Source of the DNA: Nepenthes gracilis
Taxonomy: Eukaryota > Streptophyta > Magnoliopsida > Caryophyllales > Nepenthaceae
Length of the DNA stretch: 64,000 nucleotides
Direction of reading: 5' to 3'
NCBI GenBank assembly: GCA_033239525.1
Contig: BSYO01000004.1
Coordinates: 25,272,037 to 25,336,036, forward strand
Part shown: positions 48,601 to 60,291 of the stretch, piece by piece
Layout: the number at the start of each line of letters is the position of its first letter
How positions within the stretch are numbered: the stretch's first letter is position 1
Translations under genes and position numbers: made by a program
The notes under the pieces: model-generated
The model's database searches: none
What the model was told of the DNA's origin: nothing
What the model saw: the letters and a program-made list of their open reading frames with translations, nothing else

Positions 48601-51600
48601 CTAACTCCCACCTTTTCTAATGCCTACCATAGAACTTTCCTAGGCACCCTTTAAAAGACTTCTCAAGAACAAGAAATCCATGCAAGTTTTTTTTTTTTTT
48701 TTTTTTTCCTAAATTTTTCCGTTCACTTTCTTAAAAGATATATAACTTTAGCGGTTGATTGCCGTGCTATAAAGACAAGTTGATTTGCAGGAGTTTGTTT
48801 CTTGTCTGTCTTTGTTCACTTGTTCTCTCCCAAATTTTCAATATATGACTTCTAATTTTATACCTTGACTAGTAGTACAATTTTGGAAATCTCTTTAATT
48901 CTAATAAATAGAGGCTAAATTGCTTCTTCTCCAATCATTTGACATTCTTTTAGTTCTTAATTTATATTAAATTAATTGGTTAACCAATCTGCCTCATGCT
49001 TTCCTAAATATTTATAGACTTAAATGGTTATCCCATCCTTTCCCATCGATTTAACATTTTCCATATTTTCAAATGCATATTTTAGTTCTTGAACTCTAAT
49101 TTAGTAAACATATTTAACACTCTTATTCCTTTCCTCATCATTCACTTCTAAATTCAGACTTTATTGTATCATCATTGTGTAGATTATTGAATTAGCTCCA
49201 CCGTATTTCCATTATGTCATCTTCTTTGCACTAGCCAATTTGTTTGTCTTTCTCTCCTTCTTTGTACACCCCATTTTAAGCTTTAGAGTAACCTTTTTCT
49301 CTGCTAATGTTTCTTCAAAACATTAGTCTTTTTGCCTAATGTTTCTTCAAAATTTTCATTAATCCTGCCAAGTAGCCAAGTCTTATAGCATTCAATTTCT
49401 TCTTCACTGCCACTTTGACATCCTCATCCCCACATCCATCCTTCCTTAGCACTATCCTTTGTATTCTCCTAAGGCAATCTTTCCTACACCCTTAATACAA
49501 TTCACCATCTTAAACCATACATAACATCCTCCGTGCCATCTATTATCGAAAAGTCTTCTTTAACATTTTATCTCTATATTTTGCTATGTTTTGTCCCTTC
49601 AAGTTCCACCTTCTCTTTCTCTTACACTTAGAAACTATGATTTTTCTCTTATATTTTAATGCCTTCATCTGATTCTATCAGTCTATGCTATCTAGTTAGA
49701 CTCACCCAGGGAATGACTCTACAACTGCTGTAAGGCTATGACACAACCTTTTTATTTTCTTGGTAAAATGAATCTATTCGACTATTATTAAGTCTCTCTT
49801 AAAAGCTAATAAGTGTTCAACTTCTCTCAAAACAAGTGTTAAGTATTGCATGGTCACAAGAGATAGCAACAACCTTTTTTATCTCCAAAACTAAAACCCT
49901 CATGTACTTATTTATATCCCTTGTTGTCACTCCCCATATAACATTTTATCTCTTCAAATTATTTTTTTTGCAATCTTATCTGTTCTCCGTATTACATGGG
50001 CCAAATATTCCAGAAATTTCTTTTAATATTTTATGCTAAGCCTACTTGAGAAGCAAATATTGTTTCAACTCTAAGACCAGTTTTATATTCATTGTTCTAT
50101 CCCCTACTTGTACATCCCCCACTACTTTCTCTTTGTTCACCAGCCTCCATTATTTTTCTGGTTTTTTCTTCCTGTGTGCCAAAGCTAATGACACGTCTTT
50201 TTTTTATTTCTCTTGATTTTCACATGCCTGCTTAGTTTCTTGTAAACATTGGTGTTAGTTTTTTTTTCCAATGATTGTGTCTACTATACATACTCTTCCC
50301 ATAAAGGGTTCTTTTGTTCAGGTGGCTAGTCTTATCTTGCTCTCTTGGATAGGTTATTAACTTGCATGCTCTTCCATTCTCACACATGTTCGAGCAGAGA
50401 CATGATATCTTGCTTTAGGGTGATGACCTATGATGGATTTATCCAGAAAAAAGTCTGACAAAAGTTTTCCACTGGTTGTTAGTTATGTGACACAACCCTC
50501 CTATACCAGGCATCAGTTCTGGCAGAGTTGATAATAAAGAAGATTCCCAGATGAAAAGTAAAAAAGAGAAAATAAATGAAAAAAATTAACATAAAGAAAA
50601 TAATAGAATAGTGTAGAAAAGAAGCACAGCAAGAATCAAAAAATAGTGGTAGTAGTGAACTTGCCTTCGCTTTTTCTCACCTGTTCAAGTTCACCTTTGT
50701 CCTCACCAAGCTTATCATCATGACCTTAACAGCAACGATCTCGGAAACCACAAATCTTTCTGAAAATAATGATAGTAGTTTAGAGGTGATATCAAAAGCA
50801 ATATCAAACAGTTATTGTGCACAATCACTATGAGGGTACTTCCACTGCACCCAAAGATCAGGGTATTAAGGTGCTTTCTTTGTGTCCTACTCTTTGGAAA
50901 TTGTATCTTTTGTCTGGTTAGTAAAAAATATTTTCTTAATGAGGGCCCAAGGGGCAGCATCCATATACATATATCTGTACAAAGTATCACTACAGCTTTC
51001 AAAACGCCAATAAAAAAATTGAGAAAAGCAAATGCAAAGAAGTTCATTCAGATGTAATGGCTAGTGCAGAGTCAGTCTGCAAGATTGAAATCCATCATAG
51101 GAAAATGTATGTTGATGTTCTCTAGAGTGTCGGGGTTTTCGTGTAAGCTGGATACAAAGAAGGCTTATGATGTTGTGAGGTTTTTGAGAATTCCTGCTGA
51201 AGTTTAATAAAGTATTTGGGATTTTTATATTTGTTACAGCACATAGAGATTAAGTGCATTTATGTAATCTGGGATGCTGGGACTTGTATTTAAGGTAGAT
51301 ATTGAGAAAGTTTACGACTATGTTGATTCGGAGTCCTTGCTGACATTGTTGAATCACATTGATTTTCTTTACGCATAGGTATATTTGATTCACTGATGCA
51401 TTTCCACTTCAAGATTTTCTAATAATCATCAATAGCAAGTTAAATTATTTCTTCTCTTTTCTCAATGAGTGTGATAAGGTGACCCACTATTTTCCTATTT
51501 TCTTTACTTTGGCAATGGAGATTTTAAGCAAGTTCACCTGATGCATTTCCACTCCAAGAATTTCTATTACTTATCAATAGCAATTAGCAAGCCAATGTAT

Positions 51601-53902
51601 TTCTTCTCTCTTTTCCTTGATTGAGGTAAGCTGATCCACTCTTTCCTGTTTTGCTTACTTTGGTATGCGAAGTTTTTGAGCAAATTTATTACAAAAGCAG
51701 CTGTTGTATATTTTTTGCAACTCTTTGCTGATGTAAAATCATTGGAGAGGAGGTTCATGTTTCCATCAAATGTTTGCTGGTGATTTTTATCTCCTGCAGT
51801 GCTTCTGGTTTCAATGTGCTCTACTTCCAATCTATTTTGTTGGCTCTTGAAGCATGTTCTAATTTGAAGATAAGTATTAGCGAGTCAGAGAAGTTTCTGG
51901 TGGAAGATTATCTGGGGTAAATAGGTTGGCCTCTGTTTGGCTGTAAACTGGGGTCTTTTCCAGCTAGATTCCTGGGGTTGACACTTAAAAGCAGTTTCAA
52001 CAACAAATTTCCTTCTGTAATTGAATTGTTGAATTGCCCATTTATGAAGGTTTGTTGTGTGTAAGGATTGTGAAGTGAGATTGATAGATCCTTGTTAGGA
52101 AGTGGCTTTTGGAGGTTATAACAGAGTAAAATGCTTTTTTGAGGAGAGTGATTGTAGCAATTTATAGGTGAGATCATTCCATTTTATAATTCCTCTAAAG
52201 TTGAATAGGATATATGTTAGCTCATAGAAATTTATTTGAAAATGGTGGTTTTGCTTCTATGATTTTGTTAACTTTGAAGTTGGTACTGGGGTTTAAGTTT
52301 TCTTTTCCTAAAATAAGTGGCTGAATGGGATGATTCCAAAATTTGTTTTCCCCAATGTTTTCATGCCTTATGGGGAGGCTACATGGCTAACTACCTTGTT
52401 TGGGTGGATGGCAGCCCAGTTTGAGGCTTTCAGGTTTGACATGGTTTAAAGGAGTTGGTCACCTCTGGGTTACAGGAGCTGTTGATGTTGCTGCAGGGAA
52501 CTTCTTAGTGGAAATGCTGACATTTGTGGTATTGAGTGCAGTGATGGTAACTGCTTATTTGACTGTGATGATGGCTTCTCATCAGAGTTGGCACTCCATG
52601 AGTTTGTGCGTGAACAGTGCACACACATATCTCTATAAACATACATATAGAAGGAGAGTTACTATGTAACAGTGAAGCAGCTGTTTTTTGCTTCTTCACT
52701 GTAGCCCAACATCAATCCTGTTGGAAATTAGGGGATAAGGTACCAGATGTAGTCAAATGACAACGATGGGATAAACGATTAGCGTTCAGGCTCTTGGCCA
52801 ATTTGATGACGACCTTGGAACCGCATCAAAGAACAAACAACTCAGACACGGATGAGGAATTGCTATGACAGCACCAATAATATATATAGATTTGTCAAAG
52901 AAACCAAGTTAATTTGGAGTTAAACTTAAGATTGCTCAATTGCAGCTTGTTCAAGCTTGACTTGTGATTTGAGAAGCATTTCAAATCCAGTTCGTATCTT
53001 TTTATGAGTTCTTTAGTTAATGACCGATATTTGCGCAAAGAACTAGCAGGTATTCTTGTATAATAAAGCAGGCTACTTTAACTTGATCTTTTGATTGCTC
53101 CATTAGGAGCTCACAGTGTTCAAGCTTTGCTCATGTAGTAAACAAGTAAAACTGAAGAGTAATTTTAAGTTTGACAAATTAACTTGCTGATCCTAAGCTT
53201 GATGAAGTAATTATACTTGGATCCACTCGACTTATCCATTGGTATGTGAGTATCAAATTTAATCATAAACATTGATAAATTATATGACATGATATAGAAC
53301 ATAGTCAAATATATTTACAAAACTTGCCATACAATAATTTATTGAATAAGTTGAACAAGTTAATCAGAAAATGGCTAGAACTCGACCCAAACCAAATCAA
53401 GCACAATGTGATTGCTGCCACTACATGTATTTAACTAATTAAAAATATAAGTTTAAAGATATAACTTCTATTGAGTGGTAGTTCCAACACATTTCATTGT
53501 AATTAAATCTTATTGTATTAAAGAAAATAGTGGATTAACTCAGTGCTTGATTGGATCTATTGCTGCATGGTTTAAAATAATATTATAATTCCAATAACCA
53601 TTCTACCTAGGGTAGTGTGCATTGTGGCTCTTTGGGTCAAGGCAATTGTTAAAATCTTGCCAAAACATTTCAACTTAGTAGACTTCTAGAATAATTGAAA
53701 CTTGTCTATTGAAGACATTTGACCGGGGGATGTATGAGAATTAGTAGTTTGATATTATAATTTTTCAAGATGTATGACTGAACCTCGATAGGTATGGTTT
53801 TTTTTTTAACCTCGCAAGTGCACGAGAGTTCGGTGTAGTTTTCTCAGTAAGTCGGGCATCGTATCCACAGGGAATTAATTTTCTACACAAAACTAATTTC
53901 GT

Positions 53903-53941
<39 letters not shown>

Positions 53942-55139
53942 AAATATTAAAGAAAAAAAAATATCAATATGGTGATGATCGGAGTAGCCATAATGACTAC
54001 AGTACGGCCTTGAAGTTAGCTAAAAGATACGAAATATTAAACGACATAATTTAAATTGCTGGAAATGAAAATGCTTTTGGCGGCTGAGCTGTCCCATAAC
54101 AACATAAATTAAAGTGTAGAAAGTTAAAGTGTAAAAATATAAGCATAACAGAACGGCAGTGGCACAGCCATTCAAGGCTCAAAAAAAAAAAAAAAGACAA
54201 TAAATAAAGTGTAAAAACTAAATAATATAAATATAAAATTGTAAGAGCAGCGGTGGCAATGCCCTCCAAGGCTCAGAGAATAAATAAAACATAGAAAATT
54301 AAACAACAGAAAAGTAAATTTGTTAAATGTTAGATGATTACAATAGTTAGTCGTAACATATTGATTCTTGCAACACAACGTAACGCAAAATCACGAGGCT
54401 CTGATATCAATGTGAAACTAAACCAACCGAAAAATAAATAGCACAAGTTGGTGGAGCCGAGCTGATTCAAAATTAAACTTTATATTAAGCTGAATTTCAC
54501 CGATACAATAATATAAATTTGAACCAAATTTTACCAAATGAAAACACTAATAATAATAATAATAAACTAAAAAATAATAATAAAACAAAGACAACAAAAT
54601 CCCCTTACTCCTTCTCTCTCGTTCACCCTCCCTGCCTCACCTCTGCCTTTTCTCTTTCTCTCACCCTAACCCTCTCTGCAACTCCTTTGCCTTCTCACAA
54701 ATTCACTCCTTGTCTCCCTTTTTTTTTCTTTCTCTCCACTTTACTTTCTTCCTTCCCCTGCTTCACTCAAATCCTTCCTCTCTGCTTTTCAGCTTCCAGC
54801 CCCCAAAATCCCCTCTGTTTTTCCAACTTCACTGTTCACCCGCAAGAAAAATCCTCCTCCAAATCCTAGCTCGAATCTCTCCTTCCAGCTGCTTCAGAGC
54901 CGCTGCTCACCCCCCCAATTCCCTCCTTTCGACCCTCCAACTCTTTATTTATAGAGAAGGATAATTTTTTTTTTCTTTTTCTGCTACTCTGCTCCTCGCC
55001 GCCTGCTCTGTATCTTCTTTTCTGCTGCTGCGCATGCGGGCTCCCTGCTTTGCCGCCTCTGCTTCTTTGTTCTTTTCTTTTTTTATTTTTTTTGACTTTC
55101 GTGGCAGTGTACTGCCATCCTCTTTTTTTGATTTTATAT

Positions 55140-55176
<37 letters not shown>

Positions 55177-58100
55177 TTAATATAAATATATGCATATTTT
55201 TTATTTATTTGTTTTTTATTTTTTTTAATTTTTTTATAAATATATATTTATTTTAACCATTTAAAAATTTGACTATACTCTTCTTCGTAATTCTTTGATC
55301 GGCTGCGTAGATGGACAAAATGAAGGCTTTATACAATCAATTTGCATACTTTATTGCAAAAATTTTTATTTGAGGAAGAAAATCTGCATAATTAAAATTT
55401 ATAAGTTAATTACGTAATTTATATAAAAATTGCTAAAAATAACAAGAAATAAATGAAAATAAAAATACAAAATTCAGTGTTTATCAATGTATAAATCCCT
55501 CTTTCAATGACCAAAGATGGGAGCTGAAACTATGTGTGGCTCCATTGTAATAGCCTTTTCTAGCAGGACTACCATGGTTGAATAAAGTAAATTCATGCCT
55601 TTTGGTTTTAAAAAATAAATTGTTTTATGAAGAATGAGAGAAAATAGCAAAAGGATGACGAAAGTGTCCATATAAAGGAGGGAAAGGAAAATGTAAACGA
55701 TAGTTGAGCCTAAAGGCAAGACAATCTGATGAACCAGGATTGATTTGTTAAATCACAATTTACAAGGTTTGCAGTGTTGATGGGAGGATTTGGAGAGGAA
55801 ATTTGGAGGGAGAGTGAAGAAGGAGATTAGAAATCAGAGGAAGGAAAGGGGATTGAGAAGTCTAGACAAAGTTACAGGAAATGCATCAGAGTGCTATTAA
55901 TTGTTTTCTCTGCCTTCTTCGTTTAACTGTCATTTGCTTATATACTGTTGTCTTCTCCTTCTAACTGTATTACTGATTTGATATGTGTTCAAATCTGTCA
56001 GGACTTGGGAGCCAAGAATGTTTGTTACTACCTAGTAACTTATAGGAACAAAATATACAGATTTTACAAGCTGTAAATGTGATTTCTTGATTCCTTCTTG
56101 CTGAATAGACTTCCTGCTTGTTGTAACTGAAGTGATCTGTTTTGTCAACAAATTTGCCTTGCTGTAGTCTTGAGTATACTGTTCTGGCTTCTAGTTCTGG
56201 GTTGTTATTACAGCTTGCTGACAGTTGGGTCATGACATGACAGACAAATAGAAACTTCCCACCTGGCACAATCTTGGTAGAATAAACACAGAAAATGGAG
56301 CATTCCTTCTCTTCTTGTCAATCCAGGATCTCCTCTTGCTCACATTTTTTTATTCTTAATTTGTCAAATTATTGATTTATATATATTTTTTGTCATAAGC
56401 TGCCAATATTAGTATTCCAAATACCGGAAGGATGCTACCTTTGTACAAACATACTTCTCCTGGAGTCATAAATGTGATCAACTCCAAAAGTGATTCCCCT
56501 CACCAAATTCGACGTGAATAGCCGCCAAAAATTTGAACCCAACAATGAAGTGCTGATACTGAGGGACAACATTTTGTATGTTGATGAACTGCTCTTTTTT
56601 CTCTATTGTCTTGCTTCTCAAGCTAATTTTGAGCTTTGACCATGCTTTGTGGCTTTGCCTTGTTTGTGCTTGCTTTTGTTTTAGGTACTGCTATTGATTT
56701 GAGATTATTATTTTACAGATCTAAAGGAACTTGATTTAACTGGAAATCTGCTTTCAGATTGGAAAGTATGTTCCTTTGTTCTAGTGATTATACTCTTTGT
56801 ACTAGCAGGGTATGCACTAGATCAGCTGAAAATGTGGGTATTTGACATTTCATATTCTCCTGCCTTCTTATTCTGATCATTACCTGGTAGTTTTTTAGAG
56901 CTAATGGTTGTATTCCCATGATATTATACGTTGTAATTTGCAAAAAATCACATAGCAAAGATTGTAAGTGTGATCAGTACCCGATCCTGTACCTTCCTTT
57001 TCCTCACAGCCCCATTTTTCTTGTGCCTTTTGGGGGATGGGTGAAGAAGTAAATTATACAAAGACATTTTTTTCTGGACTCCTTATTTTCCATGCAATAT
57101 TGTCAGTAATTCCAAATGTTACAGAGTTGTTAGCATTTAAAACATGTCTGAGTTATGAGATGTGATCAGCACTATTTACATCCTAGCAGTCTCTCCTTTG
57201 CCCTTGACTTCAAGAAAACATCAAGCTGTTGTGATTCACATTTACTCACTGGTGAAATTATTTTGATTAATTGTCACACTTTGCAACTTATTTCTATTCA
57301 ATTCACTTTTCCCAATAAGAGCAGGGTTACCTTGGTTGGTTATCTCATGTTGTAATACTAGTTAAAATAATACTTCTTAAAAAATTCCAACATTGAGAGT
57401 GAGAACTATAGTTGTTTAATGCATTCAATGTCATGCTTTCATTTCTTTCCATTCCTCTGTATATCATGTAATCATGCATTCTGAACAGCCTCTTCGCCGT
57501 ATGTTTTGGTAGTAACTCTAGTAGTCTCCAGTCTCCACATTTATGATTTATTTTTTTCTCTCCACAATTTCAACGTAATATAATACGGTTGTTACTTTAT
57601 AGGTAATAGACATCTCAAGCTGTATTTTTCATCTTTTCTCTCTATTCACAAATCGTTGGCTATTATGCTGAGTGTTTTTCATATTAAGTAACTAGAGGTT
57701 GAAAAAACGAATTTTTATTCATTGATTTGGTTCTTCAGGATGTTGGTGCTATCTGCCAAGAATTACCAGCCCTTGCAGCTTTGAATTTGTCTAACAATAT
57801 GATGATACATGATGTGACCTGTCTTCGACCTCTAAGAAACATCCGTGTGCTGGTTTTGAATTATACCGGTATAAAATGGATACAGGTGGGCAGTTACTGT
57901 CTCTATTATCTGTAATTCCTTTGATGGGTAATGATCCTATTTTAGGATCCTGAACAAAAAATATTTAGTCAAGGAGCCTTACATATCTAGGCAAGCCAAC
58001 GGCACAGGTTGATTTGGTCAGTGGACATGGGACCTTGATTGAATATTGTTTTGGGTCCAGTTCTACTGGATAACATGTCTCTTATGATATACTTTCCTTG

Positions 58101-58197
58101 GCTGAAGTAAATTTGTCTGCAGATGGAGTTACTTAAACATTCCTTGCCAGATTTGGAGGAGTTGCATCTGATGGGGAACAAAATTGGTGAAATAACA
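42288..58197 (+). CDS. TBCE: tubulin-folding cofactor E, N-terminal half, 5 exons
   Basis: Exons are 42288-42621, 47527-47697, 56719-56765, 57739-57885 and 58123-58197; all junctions are GT-AG and in phase, giving 258 codons. TBCE joins cofactors C and D in releasing folded alpha/beta-tubulin in the cytosol; the Arabidopsis gene is PFIFFERLING. Residues ~22-85 form a CAP-Gly domain (GTVKYVGPVEGYSGEWVGVD, then GKHDGS at 60-65 and SASFVRPHNL), which binds the alpha-tubulin tail. Exons 3-5 encode leucine-rich repeats (LKELDLTGNLLSDW, LAALNLSNN, IRVLVLNYTGIKW, LEELHLMGNKI). The remaining repeats and the ubiquitin-like C-terminus lie beyond 64000. The start could be 42288 or 42339; the in-frame ATG at 42132 would add a hydrophobic extension derived from an ATT repeat and is unlikely. 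Confidence 0.94.
42622..47526 (+). other. TBCE intron 1
   Basis: A 4.9 kb intron. It holds dispersed repeat copy D near 43640-43885. The rest, including several short open frames such as 44869-45090, matches nothing I recognise. Confidence 0.65.
43640..43885 (-). repeat. dispersed ~300 bp repeat, copy D (inverted)
   Basis: Read on the minus strand it shows ATCGATATCGAATATATTAG, CATATCGGCCAAATATT and the ending TGTCAATATTTCATTCTATG, the same order as copies A-C. Confidence 0.55.
47527..47697 (+). CDS. TBCE: TBCE exon 2
   Basis: TTTTCCAG precedes ATGAGATGTAC, so the split codon gives D-EMYVLSERSEKVS, then DKIESKLSRFDEL and SLAYLGVSSPGS. The donor CCCCAA|GTAAGT leaves one base. It links the CAP-Gly domain to the leucine-rich repeats. 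Confidence 0.93.
48050..49800 (-). mobile_element. LINE retrotransposon fossil (minus strand)
   Basis: On the minus strand, IPWCVLFAHDSVPLDNNRDG near 48435 matches the PWCMLFADDIVLID...RDG reverse-transcriptase block, with the catalytic FADD changed to FAHD. KVSIVKMEMLRWIRG near 48145 matches the KMSVAEMRMLRWMCG tail. Further upstream, CKEDDIMEIRWSXFNN near 49215 fits the spacer before the transcriptase (X is a stop). A poly-T run at 48687-48707 interrupts it. Confidence 0.72.
48687..48707 (+). repeat. poly-T tract
   Basis: An uninterrupted run of about 21 T inside the minus-strand LINE fossil. It could be the poly-A tail of a small inserted retroposon on the minus strand, but no insert body was recognised. 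Confidence 0.8.
51120..52480 (+). mobile_element. LINE retrotransposon fossil (plus strand)
   Basis: CKLDTKKAYDVV near 51160 and FKVDIEKVYDYVDSESLLTL near 51290 both resemble motif A of LINE reverse transcriptase (KLDIEKAYDHV), which suggests two overlapping copies or a duplication. LFGCKLGSFPARFLGLTLKS near 51930 matches the LGCKVG.FP..YLGLPLG block. Frames are broken throughout. Confidence 0.68.
53906..53938. repeat. TA microsatellite
   Basis: A run of TA dinucleotides in the second TBCE intron. Confidence 0.9.
54397..54410 (-). other. primer binding site (Met-tRNA type), minus strand
   Basis: TTGATATCAGAGCC on the minus strand differs by one base from TTGGTATCAGAGCC. It directly follows a CA end at 54411, as in an LTR retrotransposon read leftwards. 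The internal part to its left (53790-54396) has no recognisable gag. Confidence 0.6.
54411..55316 (-). mobile_element. LTR fragment next to the minus-strand primer site
   Basis: The edge by the primer site reads GGTTTAGTTTCACA on the minus strand, a normal LTR end. The far edge is a guess at TGTCCATCTACGCAG. It is CT-rich in the middle (54600-55170). Open frames here are products of that composition. Confidence 0.4.
55146..55171. repeat. CT microsatellite
   Basis: A run of CT dinucleotides inside the LTR fragment. Confidence 0.85.
56719..56765 (+). CDS. TBCE: TBCE exon 3, 47 bp
   Basis: TTTTACAG|ATCTAAAG to TGGAAA|GTATGT encodes NLKELDLTGNLLSDWK once the split codon is joined, the first clear leucine-rich repeat. 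It is found ~9 kb after exon 2. Confidence 0.92.
57739..57885 (+). CDS. TBCE: TBCE exon 4
   Basis: A 147 bp exon, phase 0 at both ends (TTCTTCAG|GATGTT and ATACAG|GTGGGC). It encodes DVGAICQELPALAALNLSNN and then RPLRNIRVLVLNYTGIKWIQ, two leucine-rich repeats. Confidence 0.94.
58123..58197 (+). CDS. TBCE: TBCE exon 5
   Basis: A 75 bp exon, phase 0 (TGTCTGCAG|ATGGAG and ATAACA|GTAGGT). It encodes MELLKHSLPDLEELHLMGNK and then IGEIT. It is the last TBCE exon found in the window. Confidence 0.92.
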
Positions 58198-58899
58198 GTA
58201 GGTTCATCTACAACATTTTAATCCACTTGTTTCTCATTGCCCATTTGTTAAATTTGTTGATGCTTGTGGAGACTGTGTTTGGATTTACTTCCAAATTGTC
58301 CCTACTGCTGCTACCAGGATGACTTCTCAACTATCTTTGACTGTGAACTTCTAAAGTTATCTTGTATTTCAGCTCCATTCATGCAACCATACTGTATTTC
58401 AAACTGAAATAATGACAATCCGGTACTAGGTTTCACTTCTATCTTTCATATGTTGAGATGTGAAACAGATTGGGCTTTTCAGGGGCCCTGACCTATTGCC
58501 ATGATGTGCTAATCGAGATGTTGACAAGCTGTGACACTACTCTCTTAGTAAGCACTGGGGATGGGCTCCTGGCTTGGTGGATGTGGCTTTGACTCTAAGT
58601 CCACACGGATAACAATCTTGCGGCTGGTGCTGACAAGGATATTGAAATTGTTAGTGTGGCTGTTGTATGGGCGCTGACGTGGTGTGGATGAGTTTGCCTA
58701 TGTCAATGAGAGATTCTTGCAAGCACCAAAGGATGTGCAGCGCGTCCAAGGTGGGAACAATATGTCTCAATAAAGTTGGCTCTGAGCTCTTTCAGAGTTA
58801 ATGGATATATACCATTGTGAAAGTTGGGGGTGGCCAATATTTACTCCTGTTGTGGTGGCATTTCATTCTGGCAATGTTGGGAGTTGTAATGGAGAGGTG

Positions 58900-59515
58900 G
58901 TAGTTATTTGACCTCTACTCTTCGCAGATCAAAATATCATTTTTTGATGCTAATGATGACAACTTGCTGAATTTGAGAAGCAATGTGTTGCCTCTTGAGC
59001 CTGTTGCGGCCTTAAGAGTGAATTTTGTTAAATCAAAGGCATTTTTGTTGGTTGGCTTCTTCCTTGGGCTGCAATAGGGGTTAGTCCAATTTTTATTTGG
59101 ACTTGCTTCGTGGGGCAAAACATGAATGTGACGTTTGGGTGCTGATTATTGCAAAATTAGAGAATAAATTAGCAGCATGGAAGAAGCAATACTTACCAAA
59201 AGGAGTTAGGTTACTCTTATTAAAACCACTTTGATTGCTTTCCAATCATACTGTCTCTTCTCTCCTTCCTTCTTTGGTGGTGAGTAAAATTGAAAATCTA
59301 TGAAGCACTTATCTTTGGGGTGGTTGTGGGGATGTATTCAAATTTCATTTATTTACTGGGGTATGGCAAAAAACCTTTTGAGTTGGGAGGTTTGGATGTT
59401 GAAGATTTTAATGTCCTAAATAAAGATCTCCTGGGCAAGTGGATTTGGAGGTTTGTAGTGGGTACAGACAGACTTTGGAGAGAGTTTATTGGCGCAATCT
59501 ACATAACTGATTGAT
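58900..59515 (+). mobile_element. LINE fossil, 3' part of the RT region
   Basis: KLENKLAAWKKQYLPKGVRL near 59155 matches the KLA.WK.QYLS.GGRLTLIK block, and LGGLDVEDFNVLNKDLLGKW near 59380, continuing IWRFV...DRLWREFI, matches GGLGI.....N.ALLGKWLWRF. Frameshifts separate the blocks. The 5' limit is uncertain. Confidence 0.78.
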
Positions 59516-59660
59516 GGACTATTTTTCATTACTGTCTACGAATGTGGTTAGCTTATGGAGCCATATGTAGAAGATTTAACATGTTGCGGGCCTCCTTACG
59601 TCCGGCCCAATAGACCCTCCTGTTGCTCCCCCCAACAATACAGACCTCAGTACTGCAGCA

Positions 59661-59719
59661 ACCGGCCCACCATCCAGCTCAATAACCGGCTCACCATCCA
59701 GCTTAGCAACCGGCCAGTC
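59661..59719 (+). repeat. 24 bp tandem repeat
   Basis: Two full units, ACCGGCCCACCATCCAGCTC-AATA and ACCGGCTCACCATCCAGCTT-AGCA, are followed by a partial third (ACCGGCCAGTC). Confidence 0.85.
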
Positions 59720-59809
59720 TGCTCGGTGCCGCAGTGCTCGCTTGATTCGGGCCCCCTCCAAATTCCAGGATTATTACTAACCTGTAGGCTTATCAATATT
59801 CTGTTCGTG

Positions 59810-59866
59810 CACATGCTGATAGTTATTAATATTCTGTTCACATGCTGATAGTTATTAATTTGTTTT
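59810..59866 (+). repeat. 29 bp tandem repeat
   Basis: CACATGCTGATAGTTATTAA followed by T-rich sequence occurs twice head to tail, with part of a further unit (ATCAATATTCTGTT) just to the left. Confidence 0.8.
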
Positions 59867-60291
59867 CTTGTTTTATTTTCACTTGTTTCGGTCATATGTT
59901 CTGTACTGGCGTGAGGAGAAGAGATGGAAAAAAACTAATCCAATCTTCCTTCAGTCTATTTTTCTCTCCCCTCTGTCACTCTGCTCCCCTCCCTTTTCTC
60001 CCTTCTGGACTCTTCTTCTTCGTCTCAGGCTTCAGATTGTACGCAGAGCTGCTGTTTCCCAGTTTGCACGCATCATAACTGCTGGTTCAGCACTGCCTCC
60101 CCTTTTATGTTGGGTCCAGCAGGAATTTTAATTCTTGGTATGATTCTGGATGAGGAGGCAGTTGCTAAAAGATTATTCGCTGACTTTTTCAATCGTGCAG
60201 CTGATTAAAACTCAATGGTGGCTAATTATGCTCTGTTGGTGGTTGGCAGACTAGTCTGGTTCTCCTGGCGACTTAGAATGGGCTACAGTGA

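Larger units (their letters stand above)
47698..56718 (+). other. TBCE intron 2
   Basis: A 9 kb intron with two LINE fossils in opposite orientations, an LTR fragment and microsatellites. 49800-51120, 52480-53790 and 55320-56718 show no recognised element. Confidence 0.65.

Noticed and set aside
54519..54869. 116-codon plus-strand frame rich in Ser, Leu, Phe
   Set aside because: CT-rich sequence inside an LTR fragment; no domain or homology seen.
59555..59848. 97-codon Pro/Gln/Asn-rich frame as a gag or small secreted protein
   Set aside because: The composition comes from the 24 bp tandem repeat and there is no signal peptide or zinc knuckle.
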